DNA of 37,076 nucleotides, taken from the NCBI GenBank assembly GCA_025362575.1, contig JANYIQ010000292.1, positions 1 through 37,076 of the forward strand, read 5' to 3'. Positions 26,754 to 33,677 of the stretch are shown one piece after another. The DNA comes from Bacteroidia bacterium (GTDB taxonomy: Bacteria; Bacteroidota; Bacteroidia; B-17B0; Aurantibacillaceae). The position numbers and the translations under genes were made by a program. Numbering within the stretch: position 1 is the first letter of the stretch; each line of letters opens with the position of its first letter. The notes below the pieces were generated by a model. That model worked only from the letters and a program-made list of their open reading frames with translations, was not told where the DNA came from and did no database searches.

Positions 26754-26791
26754 ATAAGAGATAAGTGGAATAGGATTCACTAATCTCTTAT
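26754..26791. terminator. Long hairpin between the convergent AcpH and lolD genes
   Basis: ATAAGAGAT plus AGTG (26754-26767) pairs with CACT plus ATCTCTTAT (26778-26791), with one A-A mismatch and a 10-base loop. It is placed to end both transcripts and contains the core of the ATAAGAGAT repeat also found at 30513 and 35383. No strong T-run follows. Confidence 0.6.
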
Positions 26792-26795
26792 ATTT

Positions 26796-27449
26796 CTACA
26801 CTAAAACATTCCCGTCTTTCATCACCAATTTCCGATCGGCCATTTCGGCGAGTTCGGCATTGTGAGTAACGATCACGAAAGTTTGCTTAAAGCGGTTGCG
26901 CAGATCAAAAAATAATTGATGTAATTCCTGCGCATTTTTGCTATCAAGATTACCGGAGGGCTCATCGGCAAAAATTATTTTGGGATCGTTGATCAAAGCT
27001 CTGGCTACAGCTACACGCTGCTGTTCGCCGCCCGATAATTCTGAAGGTTTATGTTTGATGCGATCTTTTAATCCTAAAAATTCAAGTAACTCAATGGCTT
27101 TTGATTCCGATTCTTTTTTCGACTTTTTAGCGATCAGTGCCGGCATACAAACATTTTCCAACGCATCGAACTCCGGTAACAAATGATGGAATTGAAATAC
27201 AAAACCAATGTTGAGGTTACGGAAGGCCGCTAATTTTTTATCATTGAGTTTATATACATCTGTTCCGTTAATTATCAATTCTCCGCTTGTAGGTTTATCT
27301 AAAGTCCCCAAAATAGTAAGAAGAGTGGTTTTACCGGCACCCGAAGAACCAACAATGGATACCACTTCACTTTCCTTTATCTCAACGCTTACGCCTTTAA
27401 GTATCTCAAGCTCTCCGTATTTTTTATGTATGTTTTTTGCAACGATCAT
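26796..27449 (-). CDS. lolD: LolD-family ABC ATPase (lipoprotein release)
   Basis: The 217-residue ATPase belongs to the LolD/MacB/FtsE group: Walker [10 protein letters not shown] near residue 35, the Q-loop [17 protein letters not shown], signature [15 protein letters not shown] near 137, Walker [14 protein letters not shown] near 160 and a switch His in VIVTHN. The HHLLPEF-type segment after the Q loop is characteristic of LolD, which drives release of lipoproteins from the inner membrane with a LolCE-type permease; no permease is in the window. Its ATG directly follows the TAA of the DASS transporter with no base between, so the two are translated from one mRNA. Confidence 0.88.
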   Translation of the reverse strand: MIVAKNIHKKYGELEILKGVSVEIKESEVVSIVGSSGAGKTTLLTILGTLDKPTSGELIINGTDVYKLNDKKLAAFRNLNIGFVFQFHHLLPEFDALENVCMPALIAKKSKKESESKAIELLEFLGLKDRIKHKPSELSGGEQQRVAVARALINDPKIIFADEPSGNLDSKNAQELHQLFFDLRNRFKQTFVIVTHNAELAEMADRKLVMKDGNVLV

Positions 27450-28916
27450 TTATCCTAAAAAGAAATAACAAAATAAGGTTATTATTATTATACCTGCAAC
27501 ATCTAAGATAAGGCCAACTTTGAACATATCCTTTATGTCAATGCGTTTTGTTCCGAACACAATGGTGTTATTAGCGGTGGCAACAGGTAAAATGAACCCA
27601 AGTGAAGCTGCAAAAGTGGCCGGTATCATGAGAACCAGCGGATCGATGTTGATGTTCCTTTGTAAAGCGATCATTACCGGTATAGCCAATTGTATGCTGG
27701 CAATATTGCTGGCAAATTCGCTGATAACAGTAACAACGCAACAAACTCCCAATATTATAAAGAGCACGTGAACACCTTGTAATACTTTTAGCGATTCGGC
27801 CAGCCAAACGCTTAATCCCGATACTTCGAAGCCATAAGCTAAGGCAAAACCACTTCCGAACATTAAAATAATATCGTAACGTATTTTTTTGGCGTCGTCC
27901 CATTCGAGTAAAGCCTGGCCTTTATGTTTTTTACTTGGAATGATAAACAGCAACAAAGCGGCACATACTGCCACAAAAGCATCGTCGATGTATTTAGGCA
28001 TCATAAATAAGTGGTTCCAGCCTTTGTATTTGAAACTACCGAAATCAATATCGGCCCGCGTGAACCAAAGTAAAATGCAGGAAATGAAAATCCCGAACAC
28101 CCATTTTTCTTCGTAACCAAATTTACCGATCGACCGGTAGCTTTCTTTAAAAAAATCGGGACTTAACTCGATCTTCAAGTGCTTGCTGAAATAATATTTT
28201 GAGAGCACAAAAAAAGTAAGGAATAAAAAACAAATGGATAATGGAAAACCGATCATTGCCCATTTTAAAAAATTAAGATCTGTGTTTTGAGGAAAGGCTT
28301 CTTTATAGGCTTTAAAAAAATACATGTTGGGCGGTGTACCTACAGGTGTGGCTAATCCGCCGATTGTGGCTGCAAAAGCTAACCCTAACAATAAAGCTGC
28401 TGCAAATTTATCGCGGTCTTTTTGCGATGCAATGTATTTTTCAGTTTCCAGTATCAAAGCTAATACAGCGCTGAAAAGCATCATGCAGGTAGCGGTGTTG
28501 CTTATCCAGTTACTTATTAAATAAGCCGATAGCATCACACCTAATAAAATGCTTGTAGGTTTTGTGCCCACTACCGATAAAATTTTTACGGCAATGCGTC
28601 GGTGCAGATCCCATTTCTCAATGGCAAATGCCAGCATGAATCCACCCAGGAATAAAAAGATGATGCTATCAGTGTATTGTTGCGCCACCAATTTACTTTC
28701 GGCAATGCCAAGTGCCGGTAAAAAGATCATGGGCAATAAAGCGGTTACGGCTAAGGGTACTGCTTCGGTGAACCACCAAACCGACATCCATATCGCAATT
28801 CCGGCCATGTAGGTGCAGGCCTTGTTGCCCGGACTCAGATCGAACAAGAGCCAGATCAAGATCGCCGCTATCGGACCGGCTAATAAAAAGGCGTATTTTT
28901 TTGAAGAGGTGCTCAC
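27450..28916 (-). CDS. DASS/SLC13-family sodium-coupled dicarboxylate transporter
   Basis: The 488-residue protein has about 11 hydrophobic segments and belongs to the divalent anion:Na+ symporter family (PF00939), which imports succinate, malate, citrate or sulfate. The first Na+/substrate signature is Ser139-Asn140-Thr141 in NWISNTAT. The second repeat has Ser403-Asn404-Ile405 (EFASNIAS) rather than SNT. A GTPPN hairpin motif sits near 194-197, and its second-repeat counterpart reads VATANN (about 445-450) instead of the usual ATPPN. These changes may alter substrate choice. The start is GTG at 28916. It is the first gene of a unit with lolD, an unusual combination. Confidence 0.88.
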   Translation of the reverse strand: MSTSSKKYAFLLAGPIAAILIWLLFDLSPGNKACTYMAGIAIWMSVWWFTEAVPLAVTALLPMIFLPALGIAESKLVAQQYTDSIIFLFLGGFMLAFAIEKWDLHRRIAVKILSVVGTKPTSILLGVMLSAYLISNWISNTATCMMLFSAVLALILETEKYIASQKDRDKFAAALLLGLAFAATIGGLATPVGTPPNMYFFKAYKEAFPQNTDLNFLKWAMIGFPLSICFLFLTFFVLSKYYFSKHLKIELSPDFFKESYRSIGKFGYEEKWVFGIFISCILLWFTRADIDFGSFKYKGWNHLFMMPKYIDDAFVAVCAALLLFIIPSKKHKGQALLEWDDAKKIRYDIILMFGSGFALAYGFEVSGLSVWLAESLKVLQGVHVLFIILGVCCVVTVISEFASNIASIQLAIPVMIALQRNINIDPLVLMIPATFAASLGFILPVATANNTIVFGTKRIDIKDMFKVGLILDVAGIIIITLFCYFFLG

Positions 28917-28988
28917 AAACGTAAAAGTAAATCTTTAATTTTTAATCCGGCATCAAATCTTCCATCTTAATACTTTACCTTTACAAAT

Positions 28989-29930
28989 ATGAAAATAATT
29001 TTCATGGGCACACCTGAGTTTGCGGTTCCCAGCCTGGACATACTGATCAAGAACAATTACAATGTAGTTGCTGTTGTAACAGTGCCCGATAAACCGGCGG
29101 GGCGCGGACAACAATTGCAGCAAAGTGCGGTGAAGAAATATGCATTGGAGCAGGGACTAAAAATTTTGCAACCCGAAAAATTGAAGGATGAAGATTTTAT
29201 TAATGAATTAAAAAAATTGAATGCCGATCTGCAAATTGTTGTGGCGTTTAGAATGCTGCCTGAATCGGTTTGGAATATGCCACCAATGGGTACTTATAAT
29301 CTGCATTCATCATTATTACCTAAATACAGAGGAGCGGCGCCAATTAATTGGGCCATCATAAATGGTGAGAAAGAAAGCGGAGTGACCACCTTTAAACTGA
29401 AACACGAAATTGATACCGGAAGTATTTTGTTTCAGGAGAAAGTAAAAATTGAGGATACAACCACAGCAGGCGAATTACACGACAAATTAATGCAGATAGG
29501 CGCAGAAACGGTTTTAAGAACGGTAAAGGCCATTGAAGCAAATGCAATTGATCTGAAGGTGCAGGATGATGCCGGTGCTTGCCATGCACCAAAAATATTC
29601 AAGGAAACCTGCAAGTTGAACTGGAACGAAAGTTTAAATAACATTTATAATTTGGTGAGAGGCTTATCGCCTTATCCTGCTTCTTTTACAGAGTTTAAGG
29701 ATAAAGACGGGAATATTACTTCGTTGAAATTATTTATCATTACAAAAGAAATTGTGGAACATTCGTATACTAACGGTTTACTTATTACCGACAATAAAAC
29801 CTTTGCCAAGGTGGCTTGCAAGGGAGGATACATTGTAATGAATGAATTGCAGCTCCAGGGAAAAAAGCGAATGAAGACCGAAGATTTTTTACGCGGCTAT
29901 AAATTTCCTGACAAGTGCACGTTCCTTTAA
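28989..29930 (+). CDS. fmt: Methionyl-tRNA formyltransferase
   Basis: The 313-residue protein formylates initiator Met-tRNA in the cytoplasm. It opens with MKIIFMGTPEFAVPSLDIL; the formyl-transfer site is NLHSSLLPKYRGAAPINWAI, with Asn104 and His106, and the catalytic Asp follows in EIDTGSILF. The C-terminal tRNA-binding domain ends ELQLQGKKRMKTEDFLRGYK. The length is normal. It is divergent from the DASS transporter gene with 72 bases between. No def gene is next to it, unlike the def-fmt order in many bacteria. Confidence 0.96.
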   Translation: MKIIFMGTPEFAVPSLDILIKNNYNVVAVVTVPDKPAGRGQQLQQSAVKKYALEQGLKILQPEKLKDEDFINELKKLNADLQIVVAFRMLPESVWNMPPMGTYNLHSSLLPKYRGAAPINWAIINGEKESGVTTFKLKHEIDTGSILFQEKVKIEDTTTAGELHDKLMQIGAETVLRTVKAIEANAIDLKVQDDAGACHAPKIFKETCKLNWNESLNNIYNLVRGLSPYPASFTEFKDKDGNITSLKLFIITKEIVEHSYTNGLLITDNKTFAKVACKGGYIVMNELQLQGKKRMKTEDFLRGYKFPDKCTFL

Positions 29931-30018
29931 CTAATGCTATTATTGAAATACAGGCCCTTAATCGCCTGGTTTGCCCTATAAACGGCATTTTCGGTTAATT
30001 AGCTGTTGAAAACCCTTA

Positions 30019-30042
30019 CTACAAGGCCTTTTCAGCCTGTAG
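30019..30042 (+). other. Stem-loop between fmt and the HU gene
   Basis: CTACAAGGC (30019-30027) pairs with GCCTGTAG (30035-30042) with one bulged A and a 7-base loop. No T-run follows. It may help end the fmt transcript. Apart from this, a GTTGA-TTTA-TCAAC inverted repeat at 30056-30069 and the HU promoter, I see nothing in the 238-base gap 29931-30168. Confidence 0.35.
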
Positions 30043-30097
30043 TTATTAACAATAGGTTGATTTATCAACAAAAAAGGTCGTTTTGGGCCTCAAACCC

Positions 30098-30127
30098 TTG
30101 ACAATTGCGGATTACGTTATACATTTG
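30098..30127 (+). promoter_or_regulatory. Bacteroidota-type promoter of the HU gene
   Basis: TTG at 30098-30100 is followed after exactly 19 bases by TACATTTG (30120-30127), a perfect -7 element. This is the best promoter in the window and fits a highly expressed gene; the 5' leader would be about 35 bases. Confidence 0.8.
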
Positions 30128-30168
30128 TTTCAGTAAATAATTGTTTAACCCTTTAAAACAAAAACAAA

Positions 30169-30450
30169 ATGAACAAAGCAGAATTAATTGATGCTATTGC
30201 ATCAGGATCAAAATTAACTAAAGCTGACGCAGGTCGTGCATTAGATGCAACAATTGAATCAATCCACAAAGCACTTAAAAAAGGTGACCGTATTGGATTA
30301 GTAGGTTTCGGTTCTTTCACTGTAGCTAAACGTGCTGCACGTACTGGCCGTAATCCTCAAACTGGTAAAGAAATTAAAATTGCTGCTAAAAAAGTAGTGA
30401 AATTTAAAGCTGGTGCTGATTTAGCTGGTTCAGTTAACAAAGGAAAATAA
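30169..30450 (+). CDS. HU-family DNA-binding protein
   Basis: This 93-residue basic protein has the HU/IHF fold: [12 protein letters not shown] at the start, [20 protein letters not shown] in the dimer helices, [19 protein letters not shown] leading into the arm, and [12 protein letters not shown] at the beta-arm with its intercalating Pro. HU bends and compacts DNA as a dimer. The strong consensus promoter, single-gene layout and GAAA-loop terminator agree with high expression. Codon choice is markedly narrow (GCT, AAA, GGT), also as expected for a highly expressed gene. Confidence 0.95.
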   Translation: MNKAELIDAIASGSKLTKADAGRALDATIESIHKALKKGDRIGLVGFGSFTVAKRAARTGRNPQTGKEIKIAAKKVVKFKAGADLAGSVNKGK

Positions 30451-30471
30451 TTCCTTCTTTAACTAGAAATT

Positions 30472-30503
30472 AAAAAGCCCTTTCGGAAACGAAGGGGCTT
30501 TTT
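30472..30503 (+). terminator. Intrinsic terminator of the HU gene
   Basis: A 14-bp stem, AAAAAGCCCTTTCG with CGAAGGGGCTTTTT, closes a GAAA tetraloop (30486-30489) and merges into a T tract. One T-G wobble only. The mirror-image A/T ends could also serve the TPR gene from the other strand. Confidence 0.9.
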
Positions 30504-30512
30504 ATTTTACTT

Positions 30513-30534
30513 AGTTATAAGAGATGAGTTATGA
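30513..30534. repeat. Copy of the AGTTATAAGAGAT repeat family
   Basis: AGTTATAAGAGATGAGTTATGA. The first 13 bases equal 13 of the 14-bp unit tandemly repeated at 35383-35410. It lies between convergent genes and its TTA supplies the stop codon of the TPR gene. Confidence 0.6.
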
Positions 30535-32097
30535 TCTATTCAACTTATTAAGAGACCTCTCAATATAATTCTCATTAGTCATCAACGCATTCTGAATTTT
30601 TTTGGCGTAATGAATGCTATCCAGAATTTCCCTTTGTTTTTCTTCAATAATGTGTTTTTGTTTATTCGTTATTTTTAGAGAACGATACACAAAAGCGGCA
30701 AATACAATTACCAGTAATAAGCCCAATACAGCAACTCCTATCACAATTTGCTGAAAACGGTTTTTCTCTTCTGCTACAGCCCTTTCTTTTTCCTGCTGTT
30801 CTTTTATTACCGACTCCTTTTTGTCGTATTCGTATTTTAACTGACTTTTAATACTGGCCTTTCGTGATTCTTCGTTGGCAATCACATCTCTTTTAGTAAT
30901 GTACTGCTTGTAATGTGCAAAGGCACTTTTAAAATTACCATTGGACGAATCAATTTTCGTAAGTAAACCCTCGGCATTACGAATCTTTTCAGCGAAACCC
31001 AATTCTTTGGAAAGCACAAGTGAACTGTCAGAAAAATACCTAGCAGAACTGAACTTCTTTTGTGCAAAGTATACTCGACCTAGATTAATGAATGATTCTG
31101 CAAGACCATCCTTGCTGCCTGTTTCTCTTTCGATCACCAAACTTTTTTTAAAATAGTCAAGGGCCTCTGTTGTTTTTTTCTGACTGAAATATACGTCCCC
31201 GATCATTCGAAGCGAACTGGCGATGGCTGTTTTGTAGCCTATCTCTTCTCTTAATTTTAAACTTCTGTTAAAGTGATCAAGAGCAAGCGGAATATCATTA
31301 TTCACTTTATAATAAAGATAACCGATATTGTGCAAAATAATGGCGACGCCTTCTTTTGAACCCATTTCTTCGTTCAATTTCAAGCTTCGGGTATAATACT
31401 TTAAAGCTTTAGCAGCGTCGCCCTGTGAGCAATAAGTATAGCCAATGCTGTTCAATGAGCTGGCAATTCCAATTTTATCTCCGATAGATTCTCTTATTTT
31501 TAAACTGTTGTCCCAGTATTCAAGTGCTTTTGGAATATCACCCTGATTGCTGTATAAAGACCCGATGTTATTCAACATCTGTGCAATGCCTTTTTTATTT
31601 CCATTCTCTTTTTCCATTTGCAGGCTTTTGTTCCAATGATCCACGGCCTTTGAAATGTTACCTTGTGTATAATAGATAAGTCCGAGGTTGTTGTATGTAG
31701 TAGCAATACCCAGTTTATCACCGATTGCTTGTCTGATCTTTAAGCTTTGAAGATGGTATTGAAGTGCCTTATTTAGATCTCCTTTGTTTTGTGCAATGAA
31801 TCCAAAATTATTTAGGGCGTCTCCAATGCCTTTTTTCCCTTTGGTTCTTATTTTCTCATCAGCACTCTGAGCAAGTTTTTTGGCGAGTTCATAGCCTCTT
31901 TCATTGTAGAGCGGCCATACTTTCTCATCGTTAATGGTTTCTGCCAATTGAAATAATATGCTGAGTTTGCTTGTATCGCTAATATTTGTTTTTAGGACAA
32001 AAACCAGAGAGTCAACGGTTTTATCCTGCGCAACAGAAATTAAATTACTGAGGCAGAAAATAAGTGAAATTGAAAAATATTTGAATTCCTTAACCAA
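30529..32097 (-). CDS. TPR-repeat sensor-like membrane protein, ends at the signalling helix
   Basis: The 522-residue protein has a signal peptide, then about eight TPR repeats at about residues 85-390 (units such as ALNNFGFIAQNKGDLNKALQ, YNNLGLIYYTQGNISKAV, LNNIGSLYSNQGDIPKALEY), a Lys/Glu-rich coiled coil, one membrane helix (GVAVLGLLLVIVFAAFVYRS, about 450-470) and a cytoplasmic helix with KQREILDSIHYAKKIQNAL. In Bacteroidota this layout normally continues into a SpoIIE/PP2C phosphatase or another output domain. Here it stops 20 residues later, so no output domain is present. Shorter relatives with this end also exist. The start is TTG at 32097, fixed by an in-frame stop at 32101-32103. 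A TTG-19-CAAATTTG promoter-like pair lies upstream. Confidence 0.82.
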   Translation of the reverse strand: MVKEFKYFSISLIFCLSNLISVAQDKTVDSLVFVLKTNISDTSKLSILFQLAETINDEKVWPLYNERGYELAKKLAQSADEKIRTKGKKGIGDALNNFGFIAQNKGDLNKALQYHLQSLKIRQAIGDKLGIATTYNNLGLIYYTQGNISKAVDHWNKSLQMEKENGNKKGIAQMLNNIGSLYSNQGDIPKALEYWDNSLKIRESIGDKIGIASSLNSIGYTYCSQGDAAKALKYYTRSLKLNEEMGSKEGVAIILHNIGYLYYKVNNDIPLALDHFNRSLKLREEIGYKTAIASSLRMIGDVYFSQKKTTEALDYFKKSLVIERETGSKDGLAESFINLGRVYFAQKKFSSARYFSDSSLVLSKELGFAEKIRNAEGLLTKIDSSNGNFKSAFAHYKQYITKRDVIANEESRKASIKSQLKYEYDKKESVIKEQQEKERAVAEEKNRFQQIVIGVAVLGLLLVIVFAAFVYRSLKITNKQKHIIEEKQREILDSIHYAKKIQNALMTNENYIERSLNKLNRS

Positions 32098-32107
32098 TGA
32101 TTAATTT

Positions 32108-32119
32108 AGCAAATTTGCT
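32108..32119. promoter_or_regulatory. 12-bp palindrome AGCAAATTTGCT overlapping the putative TPR-gene promoter
   Basis: A perfect palindrome whose minus-strand CAAATTTG is one mismatch from TAnnTTTG and is 19 bases from an upstream TTG. It could be an operator or simply the -7 element; starts 11 bases before the TTG start codon. Confidence 0.3.
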
Positions 32120-32199
32120 TAACAGTCAGTTTAACACAATACCCGCTTTATTGTTATTTAAAGCTAAGATATAAAGGTTTTGGAAATAACGGGCAGAAA

Positions 32200-32649
32200 T
32201 TATTCAGCAACCGTGGCTTTACTTACACTTCTATAAATGTATTCATGATAGATGTGCCTTCTGGCAAATCTGGCAACGTTGCCCGAGTTGATCAGCTTGT
32301 TGTAAACGTTCTTTGGAACTCCAAAATACTCATAAACACCTCCATTCAGAAGGGTGATCTTTAAGGTCTGTCCCTTATACTGAAAATCATCAATTCCAAA
32401 AGTGTCGGTTATTTCTTTGTACTCTTCCAAATTAGCGGCATGTGTTTCGGGGGAAACACTCACTAAAAAATGATAAGCCTCAATAATGTTCTTGCTTTTT
32501 AATTCAGCTTCGGCCAGCAGTTCATCATTATCTCTGAACTTATCAGGGTGCCATTCCTTCATTAGATTTCTGTATACAGTTTTTAATTTAGCGAGATCTG
32601 CATCAGCGCTGATGTCAAATAATTTTCGGTGATCGATTATACGTTTCAT
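32200..32649 (-). CDS. J-domain protein fused to a KTSC domain
   Basis: From the ATG at 32649 the protein has 149 residues. Residues about 8-65 form a J domain with the essential His-Pro-Asp (NLMKEWHPDKFRD), so it should stimulate a DnaK-type chaperone. Residues about 90-145 match the KTSC domain (PF13619): QTLKITLLNGGVYEYFGVP, VYNKLINSGNVARFARRHI and a Tyr-rich end. KTSC has no firmly known role; it is found in lysyl-tRNA synthetase C-termini and short proteins. The frame opens at 32688, but a perfect TACCTTTG promoter lies inside that extension, so the ATG at 32649 is preferred. It is monocistronic as far as seen. Confidence 0.82.
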   Translation of the reverse strand: MKRIIDHRKLFDISADADLAKLKTVYRNLMKEWHPDKFRDNDELLAEAELKSKNIIEAYHFLVSVSPETHAANLEEYKEITDTFGIDDFQYKGQTLKITLLNGGVYEYFGVPKNVYNKLINSGNVARFARRHIYHEYIYRSVSKATVAE

Positions 32650-32659
32650 AAATGGGTTG

Positions 32660-32691
32660 CAAAGGTAGGCTATCTTGAGCTTGCACACAAA
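32660..32691 (-). promoter_or_regulatory. Bacteroidota-type promoter of the J-KTSC gene
   Basis: On the minus strand TTTG (32688-32691) and TACCTTTG (32660-32667, perfect) are 20 bases apart. The ATG is 10 bases past the -7 element, so the leader is a few bases at most. Confidence 0.65.
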
Positions 32692-32750
32692 TGTTAATTG
32701 AAAGCCTCTGAAATGGCCTGCAGCAGGGTGAATTTAATACAATTTAGGAA

Positions 32751-32942
32751 CTATAGTTTTTTTTGCGTTTTAATAAAGAACACCATGCTTAAAAAAACAA
32801 AAGCAAGAAGGGTATAGGTGGCAAAATGAGCCATGCCGGGCCATGCAATGTTATTTTTATACCCAAAAAAGTTAGGCAATACAATACCTAAACCCGCCGA
32901 AATAGCCAGAATAATTAAAAACTCTATTATCTTTTTTTTCAT
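32751..32942 (-). CDS. Small two-helix membrane protein
   Basis: The 63-residue product starts at ATG 32942 (a GTG at 32951 would add three residues). It has a Lys-rich start, a hydrophobic helix (IIEFLIILAISAGLGIVL), a short loop with FFGYKNN, and a second helix (YTLLAFVFLSMVFFI) followed by KTQKKL. Both ends are positively charged, so both probably face the cytoplasm. No family recognised. It lies just left of the inverted-repeat island and is probably part of the host backbone. Confidence 0.55.
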   Translation of the reverse strand: MKKKIIEFLIILAISAGLGIVLPNFFGYKNNIAWPGMAHFATYTLLAFVFLSMVFFIKTQKKL

Positions 32943-33036
32943 CGATTTCACAGTTGGCGATCGGTGGGGTTTGAAAATTACCCTTGCCTAAGCACAACCG
33001 TTAAGCTAATGTACAAAATTTCCCCTTACGACAATC

Positions 33037-33077
33037 GCCCGCTGGAGGTCAACCGTGTGTTATAACCAGAAGCGGGC
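33037..33077. other. Imperfect hairpin at the left end of the island, overlapping the 18-bp inverted repeat
   Basis: GCCCGCTGG (33037-33045) pairs with CCAGAAGCGGGC (33066-33077), leaving three extra unpaired bases on the right arm and a 20-base loop. The unpaired bases within a GC-rich stem recall folded integron attC sites, but the attC core GTTRRRY is not present at the GTTATAA in the loop. Confidence 0.4.
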
Positions 33078-33595
33078 ACACAGCTGCGTCACGCTTACGT
33101 GTCCGCTTTGTGTTTGTTGTGGTATCTAATTAGGTCATTAAGAAAGTCAGTGTCTTTACATTTTATTGCGTTATGAGGAATTTCAATAGCTTTCTCGGAG
33201 TTTTTTAAAATAATTGCCGTGTGACCACCAAATGCTTTACCTTGGTTAGGTCTCCACGTTATTTCTTTTATGTCTGTCCAATTATATTCTTTTCTATTTA
33301 CATTGTCTACCAATGATCGATTAGTCAGTATTACGGCAGGTTGATTTGTCATTATACCAGATAAAAATCGTGAATACCGCCGAAAGGAAACTACAAGAAA
33401 AAACAAAGGTATGGCTGCGAAAAAAATGCTCAGTCCAACGCTCTCGTCAAATGCCATAACACTTACTGTTGAAAAAATTATAACTAAAGCAAGAAGAATA
33501 ATTGTCGCAAGCGTCAAAGACTTTTTAGAAAAATAATATTCTATATTTAGGTCAGTCATTGTCTTAGGAATAGTCGTCCCGCTTTTGGTTATAAC
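33059..33595. mobile_element. Single-gene unit bounded by an 18-bp inverted repeat (17/18)
   Basis: Left end 33059-33076 reads GTTATAACCAGAAGCGGG. Right end 33578-33595, read on the other strand, gives GTTATAACCAAAAGCGGG. Only the 11th base differs. The 537-base unit holds a single gene (33095-33559) that fills nearly all of it, with stop 18 bases from one repeat and start 18 bases from the other. No transposase or integrase is present, so it would be a non-autonomous cassette or miniature element. Confidence 0.6.
33095..33559 (-). CDS. Small two-helix membrane protein with a PH-like domain (STM3941-like)
   Basis: From the ATG at 33559 the protein has 154 residues. The longer frame to 33670 would read through the inverted repeat, so it is rejected. 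Residues about 14-58 contain two hydrophobic helices (ATIILLALVIIFSTVSVMAF and GLSIFFAAIPLFFLVVSF). The rest looks like a PH-like beta domain, with AVILTNRSLVDNVNRKEYNW followed by TDIKEITWRP, typical of the STM3941-like family common in accessory regions; the assignment is from pattern memory. It ends in a His/Lys-rich helix. It is the only gene between the two halves of the 18-bp inverted repeat. Function unknown. Confidence 0.65.
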   Translation of the reverse strand: MTDLNIEYYFSKKSLTLATIILLALVIIFSTVSVMAFDESVGLSIFFAAIPLFFLVVSFRRYSRFLSGIMTNQPAVILTNRSLVDNVNRKEYNWTDIKEITWRPNQGKAFGGHTAIILKNSEKAIEIPHNAIKCKDTDFLNDLIRYHNKHKADT

Positions 33596-33677
33596 GTTTT
33601 GCGAATTTGCGCCGTTTTTTTGCTTTGTTAAGTTACACATTTGAGCGATAACCCGCAAAAAATGGAGCAAGACCTGT

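Noticed and set aside
28916-28923. Perfect TACGTTTG overlapping the GTG of the DASS transporter
   Set aside because: Transcription from it would start after the start codon, and no later start keeps the first membrane helix, so it is probably coincidental.
33000-33634. Classical integron attC sites
   Set aside because: GTTAAGC and GTTAAGT fit GTTRRRY, but neither is paired with an RYYYAAC at proper distance and orientation, and no integrase gene is present; kept only as a possible diverged system.
33559-33670. N-terminal extension of the cassette gene to 33670
   Set aside because: It would translate the inverted repeat and adjacent junction; the ATG at 33559 gives a normal two-helix protein.
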